DNA from: Gillisella vitis
Lineage (GTDB): Bacteria > Pseudomonadota > Alphaproteobacteria > Rhizobiales > Rhizobiaceae
Direction: 5' to 3'
NCBI RefSeq assembly: GCF_021559775.1
Contig: NZ_CP056047.1
Span: 3,121,501 to 3,185,500 of the forward strand
DNA length: 64,000 bases
Every line of letters begins with the position of its first letter. Position 1 is the stretch's first letter. Of this stretch, positions 51,249 to 59,721 are shown piece by piece. The notes below the pieces were generated by a model. That model made no database searches and was not told the DNA's origin. It worked only from the letters and a program-made list of their open reading frames with translations. The translations under genes and the position numbers were made by a program.

Positions 51249-51965
51249 ATGCGCGTTCTGCTGACCCGGACCGAGACCGCAAGCCGCAAAACGGCAGACC
51301 GTCTCCGCGCCCTGGGTCACGAACCCGTGGTTCTGCCGCTGGCCCACGCCATACACCACGTCGATGATACACTTTCTGCCCTTTCCCAACCGCATGCAGC
51401 CCTGGCAGTCACCAGCAGCGAGGCGATCAGAAGCCTCGCATCTCATCGCGAGGCGCTTCGGGGCCATTTCGAAACCCCGCTGTTCGCCGTGGGTAAGGCG
51501 AGCGCCAGCACCGCACGAGCGCTTGGTTTTCGCAAGGTTCTGAGCGCCCGAGGCGATGGCGCCGCCTTGGCTGAACAGATTGCCGCCGCCCCAATCGCCT
51601 GGGCAAATCCCCTGCTTTATCTGGCCGGGCAGCCTCGCAAGCAGAGCCTGGAACACGGGTTGCGCCAGTCCTCCATTCCCTTTCGCGTTGTGGACGCCTA
51701 TACTATGCAGGGGCTGACTTATCATGAGGACGACATCTGTGCTCGGCTCGAGCAAAAGGCGGTGGACGCTGTGCTGTTGTATTCCGCCGAGACCGCCAGA
51801 CGGTTTTTTGCCCTGCCTCTTTCCGGTAAAGCCGCCACTCTTTTCGCATCCGCACACATTTTCTGCCTGAGCGCGGACATTGCCGAAAACGTGGCAAAAC
51901 CGTTCAGGAACAGGGTATCCATTGCCCCTCAGCCTCGTGAGGACGATCTGCTTTCTCTCCTGTAA
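51249..51965 (+). CDS. hemD: Uroporphyrinogen-III synthase
   Basis: A 238-aa enzyme that closes hydroxymethylbilane to uroporphyrinogen III. The family is divergent, but the RVLLTRTETASRKTADRLRA start, the LYLAGQPRKQ loop and the VDAVLLYSAETARRFF segment fit, and the position directly after hemC is typical. It is the second gene of the plus-strand hem cluster; the mitofilin-type gene follows after 94 bases. Confidence 0.9.
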   Translation: MRVLLTRTETASRKTADRLRALGHEPVVLPLAHAIHHVDDTLSALSQPHAALAVTSSEAIRSLASHREALRGHFETPLFAVGKASASTARALGFRKVLSARGDGAALAEQIAAAPIAWANPLLYLAGQPRKQSLEHGLRQSSIPFRVVDAYTMQGLTYHEDDICARLEQKAVDAVLLYSAETARRFFALPLSGKAATLFASAHIFCLSADIAENVAKPFRNRVSIAPQPREDDLLSLL

Positions 51966-52059
51966 AACCACAAGGCATGCGGCAAATGCGGGCAAGCCCC
52001 TTTCCTTCCAGACGATCCCTGACTAATTTCATTCCACACCCATTGAAAACGAGGTTGCC

Positions 52060-53445
52060 ATGGTTTCCGGAAAACCCCCACGCCGCTCAAAAACGACCGA
52101 AGAGCCGGTGACCATCGACCTGACGGCAACGCCCGTTCAAGCGCCTGAAATCGGCAAACCGCTGGTGCCGGGTGACAAACCGGAGGAACAGGCCGTCAGC
52201 TCGGATCACACGCAATCGCCCGATCACGAGCAATCGCTGGACAAGGTAGACCAACCCAAGGAAAATCCTGTCGATCCCGTGGCAGAGCCGGAAAGCGCGC
52301 CGATCTCGCAGGCCGAGGACCTGAGGCGGGAGGATATCAACGCGGACGGAGCAAAGGTCTGGCCGGGCAAACCTGAGGACGCCCATTTTGGCGGTGAGAC
52401 CTCGGCCTTTTCACCACCCCCGCCGGACGAGCCGGAACCACCGCTGATGGAAGCATCCGCTGAGGGCGAGGCATCCGCGCCACCCCCACGCGCCTCCTCT
52501 CCCACCATGTCAGGTTTCGTGGCCGCAGGCATTGTTGGCGGGCTGATCGCGCTGGTCGGCGCGGGCGCCCTGCAATATGCTGGCGTGATCCCCTCGACCG
52601 GTTCAGCAAAGGACGACAGTGCGGTCAGCAAACAGGTCGCAACCCTTGCCGCCGAGGTCGAGAGCCTCAAGGCAGGCAGCGCGAATGGTGCAGTCCCGGC
52701 AGATCTTTCCGGTCTCGAAAATCGGTTGTCACAGCTGGAAGCAGGCCAGCAGCAAACCGCCGTGGACCCTGCCGCCGTCAGCGACTTGCAGGCAAAGCTT
52801 GCCAGCGCCAACCAGGCAATCGACCAGCTGAAATCGGATCTTGCCGGTCGGGTGGAAAAGCTCACCGAAAACCAGACGGAAGTTTCCGACAAGGTGAGCG
52901 CCATTGAAACCAAGATCAACAAGCCGCGTGACGACATCGAAGTCGCCCGCGCCATTGCCGCCTCGGCTTTGAAGACCGCCGCAGACCGGGGCGGGCCGTT
53001 CCTGGCCGAGTTGCGCACGCTGGGCAGCATCGCACCGGAAGACACCGCCATTGCCGCTCTGGAGCCCTATGCGACCACGGGCGTCACCTCCCGTATCGAG
53101 CTGCAACGGCAATTCGGGCCGGTTGCCGACAAAATCCTCTCGACCATCAATGCGCCTGCGGAAAGCGCCAATATCGGCGAACGTCTCTGGGCCAGCGCCA
53201 TGTCGGTGGTCAAGGTCCGGCCAGTTGGCAATGTCGAAGGTGACAGCGCCTCGGCCATCGTCGCCCGTATTGAAGACAAGATCCGCAATGGCGACCTGAA
53301 GGGTGCGGCAGCCGAATGGGACAGCCTGCCTGAGGCCGGGCGCAACGTCTCTGCCGAGTTCAAGAAGGCGCTCGACGCCCGTATTACCGTTGAAAACCAG
53401 GTTTCCGACGCGCTGGCCCGTGCCGTCGCCGGACGGCAAGGATAA
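52060..53445 (+). CDS. Mitofilin/Mic60-domain inner-membrane protein
   Basis: A 461-aa protein. The N-terminal ~145 residues are an acidic, Pro/Glu-rich cytoplasmic region; one transmembrane helix follows (about 150-172, SGFVAAGIVGGLIALVGAGA); then a coiled coil (about 180-290, with LAAEVESLKAG and LQAKLASANQAIDQLK) and a C-terminal mitofilin-like helical domain. This architecture and the location after hemC-hemD match the alphaproteobacterial homologues of mitochondrial Mic60, which bind and bend membranes. The HemY gene follows 5 bases later. A link to heme synthesis is seen in gene order only. Confidence 0.85.
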   Translation: MVSGKPPRRSKTTEEPVTIDLTATPVQAPEIGKPLVPGDKPEEQAVSSDHTQSPDHEQSLDKVDQPKENPVDPVAEPESAPISQAEDLRREDINADGAKVWPGKPEDAHFGGETSAFSPPPPDEPEPPLMEASAEGEASAPPPRASSPTMSGFVAAGIVGGLIALVGAGALQYAGVIPSTGSAKDDSAVSKQVATLAAEVESLKAGSANGAVPADLSGLENRLSQLEAGQQQTAVDPAAVSDLQAKLASANQAIDQLKSDLAGRVEKLTENQTEVSDKVSAIETKINKPRDDIEVARAIAASALKTAADRGGPFLAELRTLGSIAPEDTAIAALEPYATTGVTSRIELQRQFGPVADKILSTINAPAESANIGERLWASAMSVVKVRPVGNVEGDSASAIVARIEDKIRNGDLKGAAAEWDSLPEAGRNVSAEFKKALDARITVENQVSDALARAVAGRQG

Positions 53446-53450
53446 GCATC

Positions 53451-55031
53451 ATGATCCGTATCATCGTCTATATCCTGATCGTCCTGGCGCTTGGCTTCGG
53501 TTTTTCCTGGCTTGCCGATCGTCCGGGTGAGTTGCAGATCGTCTGGCAGGGCCAGCTGATCGAAATGAGCCTGACAGCGGCGGCCACCATGATCGTTGCC
53601 ATCGTTGCGGTGGTGATGATCGGCTGGTGGCTGGTGCGCACGCTCTGGACCTCACCGCATTCGATGCGCCGCTATTTCCGCGCCCGCAAGCGTGACAGAG
53701 GCTATCAGGCAATCTCGACCGGCCTGATCGCCGCAGGCGCTGGCAATGCCGCACTGGCCCGGCGGATGAGCGCCCGCGCCCGTGGCCTGGTGCGTGCCGA
53801 TCAGGAACCGCTGATCATGGTGCTGGAGGCCCAAGCCGCCCTGATCGAGGGCAAGCATGACGATGCACGGCGGATCTATGAGCAGATGGTCGCCGATCCC
53901 GAAACTCGTGAGCTTGGCCTGCGCGGCCTCTATGTGGAGGCAACGCGGCTGGGTGCCCACGAGGCTGCGCGGCAATATGCCGAACGGGCCGCCGAGGATG
54001 CGCCCTATCTGCCCTGGGCCGCCAAGGCTGCTTTGGAATATCGATGCCAGACCAGTGCCTGGAACGAGGCCATTCATCTTCTGGATCAGCAGCGCGTCGC
54101 AGGCGTGCTGGCCCGGGCGGAAGCCGACCGGCTGAAAGCCGTGCTGCTGACCGCAAAGGCCATGGACCAGCTGGACGGCGATCCGGCAGCGGCCCGCGAC
54201 AATGCCATGAATGCGCTGAAACTCGCCAAGGATCTCGTGCCTGCCTCCGTAACCGCCGCCCGCGCCCTGCTGCGGGAGGATAATCTGCGCAAGGCGGGCT
54301 CGGTGCTGGAAACCGCCTGGAAGCTTGCTCCCCATCCAGACATCGCCAGCCTCTATGTGCGGGCACGGGGTGGTGACGGCGCGGTTGACCGCTTGAAGCG
54401 GGCCGAGCGGCTGGAACAGGTCAAGCCCAACAATGTCTATTCGCTGCTGGTGGTTGCGGAAATGGCGCTTGAGGCGCGGGACTTCACCAAGGCACGCGCC
54501 AAGGCTGAAGCGGCAGCCCGGATGCAGGCCAGCGAACGGGTTTTCCTGCTGCTGGCCGATATCGAGGATGCCGAAACCGGCGACCAGGCCCGCATCCGCT
54601 ACTGGATGGCGCAGGCTCTCAAAGCCCCCCGCGATCCCTCCTGGGTGGCCGATGGCCAGGTCTCGGAAAAATGGCTGCCCTATTCGCCCGTCAGCGGCAG
54701 GCTCGACGCCTTCGAATGGAAGATCCCCTACGCCCAGCTCTCTGGACCCGTCGAAGACGGCACAGTGATCAGCGGTGCTGCCGCCTTGGCCGAATTGCCG
54801 CCGCTTGGACAGGGCGAGAAACACGCATCCTCCCTTCCGGCACGCAAGATCGACACGCTGCCGGAACAACCTGAGGCCGCAGCAGCCACGCCCAGCCAGC
54901 CATCCACATCGCCGAAGCCAGCACCGAAAAACCACGAGCCGGAGCCATTCTTCGGCGGCCCACCGGATGATCCGGGCGTGCGCGATGCCAGCCGTAGTTC
55001 GGACGAGAAAACCCGGCTCAACCTGTTTTAA
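53451..55031 (+). CDS. HemY-family inner-membrane protein with TPR-like repeats
   Basis: A 526-aa protein of the HemY N-terminal family (named for E. coli HemY, of unclear function; not protoporphyrinogen oxidase). Two N-terminal transmembrane helices (about 3-20 and 44-66) form the HemY_N region; the following ~350 residues are helical repeats of TPR type (for example EPLIMVLEAQAALIEGKHDDA). The C-terminal ~80 residues are Pro/Ser/Lys-rich and look disordered. It is tightly coupled to the mitofilin-type gene upstream and to a TerB-domain gene 9 bases downstream. Confidence 0.88.
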   Translation: MIRIIVYILIVLALGFGFSWLADRPGELQIVWQGQLIEMSLTAAATMIVAIVAVVMIGWWLVRTLWTSPHSMRRYFRARKRDRGYQAISTGLIAAGAGNAALARRMSARARGLVRADQEPLIMVLEAQAALIEGKHDDARRIYEQMVADPETRELGLRGLYVEATRLGAHEAARQYAERAAEDAPYLPWAAKAALEYRCQTSAWNEAIHLLDQQRVAGVLARAEADRLKAVLLTAKAMDQLDGDPAAARDNAMNALKLAKDLVPASVTAARALLREDNLRKAGSVLETAWKLAPHPDIASLYVRARGGDGAVDRLKRAERLEQVKPNNVYSLLVVAEMALEARDFTKARAKAEAAARMQASERVFLLLADIEDAETGDQARIRYWMAQALKAPRDPSWVADGQVSEKWLPYSPVSGRLDAFEWKIPYAQLSGPVEDGTVISGAAALAELPPLGQGEKHASSLPARKIDTLPEQPEAAAATPSQPSTSPKPAPKNHEPEPFFGGPPDDPGVRDASRSSDEKTRLNLF

Positions 55032-55040
55032 GGACCATTC

Positions 55041-55550
55041 ATGCTGGAGCGCCTCAATACCTTTTTCCAAAGCTTTATCGCTGGCGAACAGGACAATGAA
55101 TTCGACGGCAACGACACGAGGGTGCTGATTGTCGCCCTGTGTTTCCAGGTGATGGAAGCCGACGGAACCATCAGTGCCGCCGAACGGAAAAGCTTGAAGA
55201 AAAGCATCAAGGCTCACTACGATTTGGACCGCAGCAAGATCGACGCCTTGCTGGAGGCCGGTCAGCAGGCGGAAAGCGAAGCGGTGGACTATTACCGCTT
55301 CACCTCGGAATTGAAGCGCCGTCTTGATGAAAACCAGCGGCTGGAACTGGTCAGCGTACTCTGGGACATCGTGTATGCCGATGGCATGCGCAACGAGATG
55401 GAAGATCATATCCTTTGGCGGGTCGCCGACCTGCTTGGCGTCTCGGACCGGGATCGAATTCTCGCCAGACAAAAGGCGGCGGAGCGGGCCGGACAAAATA
55501 CGGATGGCCAGGCCGGAGATGAAGCAGTCGCCGGAGATGCGGATGCTTGA
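55041..55550 (+). CDS. TerB-like domain protein
   Basis: A 169-aa protein of the TerB/DjlA N-terminal fold. Typical motifs are EADGTISAAERKSL and YADGMRNEMEDHILWRVADLLG, each with an acidic loop, fitting the tandem-helical arrangement with metal-binding acidic residues. Despite the tellurite-resistance name, a role here is not evident. The C-terminal tail is Gly/Asp-rich. It follows the HemY gene by 9 bases and its 3' end overlaps the glutamine amidotransferase start by 8 bases, so it belongs to the same operon. Confidence 0.87.
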   Translation: MLERLNTFFQSFIAGEQDNEFDGNDTRVLIVALCFQVMEADGTISAAERKSLKKSIKAHYDLDRSKIDALLEAGQQAESEAVDYYRFTSELKRRLDENQRLELVSVLWDIVYADGMRNEMEDHILWRVADLLGVSDRDRILARQKAAERAGQNTDGQAGDEAVAGDADA

Positions 55551-56307
55551 TGATCCGACACGAATACGGCCTGCGCAGCGTCCTGTCCTAGTCGTCCTGC
55601 ATCAGGAGCGATCAAGCGCCGGTCGTGTCGGCCAATTGCTGGTGGAAAAAGGCTTCCCCCTCGACATCCGTCGCCCGGCCCTTGGCGATCCCCTACCCGA
55701 CTCGCTGAGCGGTCACAGCGGTGCCGTCGTGTTCGGCGGGCCGATGAGTGCCAATGATCCTGATCGTTTCGTGCATGACGAAATCGACTGGCTATCCGTG
55801 CCGCTCAAGGAGAATCGGCCCTATCTCGGCATTTGTCTCGGTGCGCAAATGCTGGCCCGGCATCTGGGCGCCAAGGTCAGGGGTCATGACCGGGAACTGG
55901 TCGAGATCGGCTGGTATCCGATCCAGCCGACCACCCATGGCCGCTTGCTGATGAAATGGCCGAAAATGGTCTATCATTTTCACCGCGAAGGTTTCGACCT
56001 GCCGCATGGCGCAACGTTGCTGGCCACCGGCGACGTCTATCCCAACCAGGCAATCCGCTACGGCGAAAAGGCCTTCGGCATCCAATTTCATGCAGAACTG
56101 ACCCGAGCGATGATGCAGCGCTGGGTGGTGCATGGCGCGTCGCGCTTTTCCATGCCCAATGCCCAGGCTGGCCGCGACCATCTGGAAGGACGCATGCTGT
56201 TCGATGCCCCGCTCAAGGCCTGGCTGTCGGATTTTCTTGATCTGGTCTTTGCTGAGGAAGCTCAGTCCGCCAATCAGCGTCAAAAGACTGATAAAGAACC
56301 AGCCTGA
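55543..56307 (+). CDS. Class I glutamine amidotransferase-like protein
   Basis: A 254-aa protein with the class I GATase fold. The nucleophile elbow is LGICLGAQML (Cys98) and the partner His is in FGIQFHAEL (His183), with the oxyanion segment VVFGGPMSAND. It resembles free-standing GMP-synthase-like amidotransferases whose acceptor substrate is mostly unknown. I choose ATG 55543, which has GGAG six bases upstream and overlaps the TerB gene by 8 bases; ATG 55537 is an alternative. It ends 6 bases before the convergent MFS gene. Confidence 0.9.
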   Translation: MLDDPTRIRPAQRPVLVVLHQERSSAGRVGQLLVEKGFPLDIRRPALGDPLPDSLSGHSGAVVFGGPMSANDPDRFVHDEIDWLSVPLKENRPYLGICLGAQMLARHLGAKVRGHDRELVEIGWYPIQPTTHGRLLMKWPKMVYHFHREGFDLPHGATLLATGDVYPNQAIRYGEKAFGIQFHAELTRAMMQRWVVHGASRFSMPNAQAGRDHLEGRMLFDAPLKAWLSDFLDLVFAEEAQSANQRQKTDKEPA

Positions 56308-56313
56308 TCGTAA

Positions 56314-57552
56314 TCAGGTCTTGTCCGGGGCTTCCAGCGTGTCGATGGTGCGCAGTTTCGGAAAGGTCAGCGCCCAGATGATCGAGACGGCCAGCGTTCC
56401 GACGCCGCCGACAACCACCGCTCCGACCGGTCCAATCAGATGGGCCATGGTACCGGCCCGAAACTCGCCCAGTTCGTTGGATGCGCCGATGAACACCGAA
56501 TTGACGGCATTGACCCGGCCACGCACCTGATCCGGCGTCCAGAGCGCCAGCAGCGTTTCGCGCACATAGACCGAAATCATGTCGCCCGCACCAAGCACGG
56601 CAAGGGCTATGGCTGAAATCCACCAGACTTTGGAAACACCGAAAACAATCGTTGCGATGCCGAAAATCGCCACCCCGACGAACATCAGCAGTCCAGCCTT
56701 GTGGCGAATAGGAAAGGTCGCGAGGAAAGTTGCCATCAAGATCCCACCGATACCGGGAGCAGAGCGCAAAATTCCAAGCCCGAGAGGTCCCATGGTCAGG
56801 ATGTCAGATGCATAGATCGGCATCAGCGCCAGCGCACCGCCCAACAGGACTGCGAAAAGATCCAGTGAAATTGCCCCCAAAACCACTTTCTCATGGCGGA
56901 TGAACTTAAATCCAGCCAGCAGATACGTCAGGGTCTTTGGCTCATTGGATGTTTTTTTCGCAGACTTTGGCACCAATATAATAAACACCAGACCTGCTGC
57001 CATGAACGCAAGTGACACGCCATAAGCAACATTCGCCCCAAACCCATAAAGCAAACCGCCTGCGACCGGCCCCAGGATGGACGCTATCTGCCAGGAGGAT
57101 GCATTCCAGGCAAAGGAATTGGCGAGGTCCTTTTCAGGCACCATATTGGCCGCCAGGGATTGCACTGCGGGGCCCATAAAAGCCCGCTCAATGCCAAAAA
57201 TCGTCATGATGATCAAAACAGGAAGGGGCGCAAAAGCGCTGTTGATCGTCATAACCAACAACAGGGCGACACAGGCCGCGCTCACACCCAAACAAATTGC
57301 GACGATCATCCGTCGATTGAAATGGTCCGCGACCGTCCCCGTCACAAGCACCAGCAACAGCGCTGGAAGAAACTGCACCAGCCCGATCAGCCCGAGATAG
57401 AGCGCATTGCCAGTGACCTCATACATCTGCCAACCCACCGCCACGCTGACGATCTGCATGGCAAAAGCGGCCAGGAAGCGTGCGAAGAAGAATTTCGTAT
57501 AGGCGGAATGGCGAAAGGCGGCGAAACGATCTTCGGACTGGGAAATGGACAT
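56314..57552 (-). CDS. MFS exporter of the EntS-like (MFS_3) group
   Basis: A 412-aa integral membrane protein with about 11-12 hydrophobic segments. The early motif VSVAVGWQMYEVTGNALYLGLIG and the ADHFNRRMIVAICL loop are characteristic of the MFS_3 group that includes the enterobactin exporter EntS. The substrate is unknown and no siderophore genes are nearby. It is convergent with the amidotransferase gene and transcribed alone. Confidence 0.85.
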   Translation of the reverse strand: MSISQSEDRFAAFRHSAYTKFFFARFLAAFAMQIVSVAVGWQMYEVTGNALYLGLIGLVQFLPALLLVLVTGTVADHFNRRMIVAICLGVSAACVALLLVMTINSAFAPLPVLIIMTIFGIERAFMGPAVQSLAANMVPEKDLANSFAWNASSWQIASILGPVAGGLLYGFGANVAYGVSLAFMAAGLVFIILVPKSAKKTSNEPKTLTYLLAGFKFIRHEKVVLGAISLDLFAVLLGGALALMPIYASDILTMGPLGLGILRSAPGIGGILMATFLATFPIRHKAGLLMFVGVAIFGIATIVFGVSKVWWISAIALAVLGAGDMISVYVRETLLALWTPDQVRGRVNAVNSVFIGASNELGEFRAGTMAHLIGPVGAVVVGGVGTLAVSIIWALTFPKLRTIDTLEAPDKT

Positions 57553-57692
57553 CAGCTATTTTCCTGGCCGGATGGGTCCGGCATTCTCTGCGCAACTTGC
57601 GTTAAACATGAATGGCGATAGCTGGCAAGGCGACACTTGCCCGTTTCGGCCTCAATGTCTACATGTCTGTCAACTGACAAATGGAGACAGAC

Positions 57693-57983
57693 ATGCTTGC
57701 CCTGTTGCAGACGATTGATCTCGCCCTCAATCTTTATACCTGGATCCTGATCGCCAGCGCGATCTTCTCGTGGCTCTATGCCTTTAACGTGATCAATTCC
57801 AGCAACCGCTTCGTCAACCAGATCGGCCTGTTTCTGTTCAACGTCACGGAACCGGCGCTACGCCCCATCCGCCGTATCATGCCCAATCTTGGCGGCATCG
57901 ACATTTCGCCGATCATCCTGCTGCTGATCATCTTCTTCATCCGCTCGCTGATGTGGAACACGATTGCCCCCATGCTGCTGTGA
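57693..57983 (+). CDS. YggT-family membrane protein
   Basis: A 96-aa protein with two hydrophobic helices, beginning [19 protein letters not shown]; it contains [23 protein letters not shown] and the Arg/Pro-rich [14 protein letters not shown] segment, all typical of YggT. ATG 57693 is chosen because GGAG lies six bases before it, unlike the ATG at 57681. YggT proteins are linked to osmotic stress and division-site positioning in some bacteria. Its stop overlaps the start of the DUF167 gene (GTGA). Confidence 0.93.
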   Translation: MLALLQTIDLALNLYTWILIASAIFSWLYAFNVINSSNRFVNQIGLFLFNVTEPALRPIRRIMPNLGGIDISPIILLLIIFFIRSLMWNTIAPMLL

Positions 57984-58294
57984 GCCATTGCTATCGGCGT
58001 TTCGATGATCACATCCGCCTTGCCGTCCGGCTGACGCCGAATGGCGGGCGCGACGGGATTGATGGTGTCGACGTCAATGCGAATGGCGAAGCCCACCTGA
58101 AAGTGCGGGTCAGCGACGTGCCGGAAAAGGGCCGTGCCAACAAGGCATTGATCGCCCTTCTGGCCAAGCGCCTCGGCATCGCTAAATCCGCCGTCAGCCT
58201 GATATCAGGAGATACCGCCAGACAAAAAATCCTCCGGATCGATGGCGACCCGGAGGATTTGATTGGTAGGCTGGAAACGATCACTGCCGCATGA
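57980..58294 (+). CDS. DUF167 (YggU-like) protein
   Basis: A 104-aa protein of the DUF167/YggU family. The signature segments are [17 protein letters not shown] and [22 protein letters not shown], and the family's [11 protein letters not shown] is present. The start is probably GTG 57980, which overlaps the yggT stop by 4 bases. The yggT-DUF167 pair is a common conserved arrangement; the molecular role is unknown. It converges on ppa with only 6 bases between stops. Confidence 0.92.
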   Translation: MSHCYRRFDDHIRLAVRLTPNGGRDGIDGVDVNANGEAHLKVRVSDVPEKGRANKALIALLAKRLGIAKSAVSLISGDTARQKILRIDGDPEDLIGRLETITAA

Positions 58295-58300
58295 GGCAAA

Positions 58301-58834
58301 TCACGCTTCTTTCTTGGCGCGCTCAATCGATTCGACAATCAGCTTCTTGGCAACATTGACATCGCCCCAATCGCCGATCTTCACCCATTTGCCGGGCTCC
58401 AGATCCTTGTAATGCTCGAAGAAATGCTTGATTTGAGCCAGTGTGATTTCCGGCAGATCGGTATAATTCTGCACCTTGTCATAACGACGGGTCAGCTTGG
58501 GAACCGGCACGGCCAGGATCTTTTCGTCCATGCCGCCATCATCTTCCATCATCATCACGCCGATTGGGCGGACATTGATGACGCAGCCGGGCACCAGCGG
58601 ACGGGTATTGCAGATCAACACGTCCAGCGGGTCGCCATCCAGGCACAGCGTATGCGGCACGAAACCGTAATTGCCGGGATAATGCATCGGCGTATAGAGA
58701 AAGCGGTCGACGATCAGCGTACCGGCTTCCTTGTCCATCTCATACTTGATCGGCTGGCCACCGACCGGCACCTCAACGATGACGTTGATATCTTCCGGCG
58801 GATTCTTGCCGATCGCAATCGCATCAATACGCAT
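58301..58834 (-). CDS. ppa: Inorganic pyrophosphatase (family I)
   Basis: A 177-aa soluble enzyme that hydrolyses pyrophosphate. The substrate and metal residues are visible in [22 protein letters not shown] and the signature [12 protein letters not shown] 58834 is chosen because it begins the conserved [17 protein letters not shown]; the open frame has four more codons upstream. GGGG lies just before it. Confidence 0.97.
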   Translation of the reverse strand: MRIDAIAIGKNPPEDINVIVEVPVGGQPIKYEMDKEAGTLIVDRFLYTPMHYPGNYGFVPHTLCLDGDPLDVLICNTRPLVPGCVINVRPIGVMMMEDDGGMDEKILAVPVPKLTRRYDKVQNYTDLPEITLAQIKHFFEHYKDLEPGKWVKIGDWGDVNVAKKLIVESIERAKKEA

Positions 58835-58967
58835 GTCTAACCCCATGGGATGGTTGAAATCCCGGGTGTCGTAAAGGGTTTCTTAAACCAAAGCAACCAT
58901 TTGCGACAGGCGGCCCCAATAAAGGACGCAATCAAGGTAAACATTGCGGGCCTGCCACCAGAGCCGA

Positions 58968-59474
58968 TCAGGCCCAGACAAAGCCTAGCTTTTTCAAACT
59001 GACAGCGTCGAAATCCTCCATGCCCTCCACACTGTCCGTGCCGCCATTCGAGCGGAAGAAATTGACGGCGCCCGCACAGTCCTCCAGGCACCAGACCACC
59101 AGTCCCCTGCAACCAAGCGATTTGAGCAGGCGGCGGCATTCGGTAAACAGCGTGAAACCCAGGCCAACGCCCTGGTATGCCGGCCGCATATAGATCTCGT
59201 AGATCTCGCCATCATAAGGAAGGCCCCTGGCCCGGTTGAGGCCGAGCGTCGCATATCCGGCAATCACCCCGCCGATATCGACCACCAGCACTGTCGCCGG
59301 TCCATTGGTGGCCTTGCGCCACCATGTCTCGCCACGGCGTTCCATCATCCGGATCAAAGCTTGATGCGGGATAAGACCGCTATAGGTGGACTGCCAGGCT
59401 TCCCGATGCGCCTCGGAAAGCGCTCTCCCATCATCCGGCGCAGCCGGACGTACATCAATCGATAACGTCTTCAT
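58968..59474 (-). CDS. GNAT-family N-acetyltransferase
   Basis: A 168-aa acetyltransferase. The acetyl-CoA loop is recognisable as AYQGVGLGFTLFTECRRLL following the beta strand YEIYMRPAYQ; the N-terminal DVRPAAPDDGRALSEAH segment is also typical. Substrate unknown. ATG 59474 has GAG-rich sequence upstream. A CtrA-type TTAA-N7-TTAA box lies about 105 bases upstream. Confidence 0.9.
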   Translation of the reverse strand: MKTLSIDVRPAAPDDGRALSEAHREAWQSTYSGLIPHQALIRMMERRGETWWRKATNGPATVLVVDIGGVIAGYATLGLNRARGLPYDGEIYEIYMRPAYQGVGLGFTLFTECRRLLKSLGCRGLVVWCLEDCAGAVNFFRSNGGTDSVEGMEDFDAVSLKKLGFVWA

Positions 59475-59576
59475 AACGTCACTCTCATCCGACTGGGGTG
59501 ATGACAATCAGTGCGGGATCATTCCCGCCAGCAAGTCCGCCCCCTCCCCGTACTTGCCTCATAGCCACAGCGGAGA

Positions 59577-59591
59577 TTAACGCTTTCTTAA
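59577..59591. promoter_or_regulatory. CtrA-type box TTAA-N7-TTAA
   Basis: TTAA at 59577-59580, seven bases, then TTAA at 59588-59591. The symmetric half-sites match the CtrA core but lack the trailing C of the full plus-strand consensus. The box lies between the GNAT gene (minus) and the typA terminator, about 105 bases upstream of the GNAT start. Confidence 0.4.
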
Positions 59592-59654
59592 ACAATCAGG
59601 CAAGAGTGGTCCTTGTAAAATTCCGAGGATCAGAATCGTCTTAAAGGCCTATGC

Positions 59655-59685
59655 ACAAAAAAACCCCGGCCAACAGGCCGGGGTT
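59655..59685 (-). terminator. Rho-independent terminator after typA
   Basis: A 10-bp perfect stem, AACCCCGGCC (59662-59671) with GGCCGGGGTT (59676-59685), encloses a 4-base loop and on the minus strand is followed by a run of T. It begins about 36 bases after the typA stop. Confidence 0.92.
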
Positions 59686-59721
59686 GATGATCTCTCAGAA
59701 ATGAAAGAGCAGAAGTGGCAA

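Noticed and set aside
53652..55496. Long minus-strand open frame antisense to the HemY and TerB genes
   Set aside because: The HemY and TerB frames have families, ribosome sites and operon spacing; this one has none.
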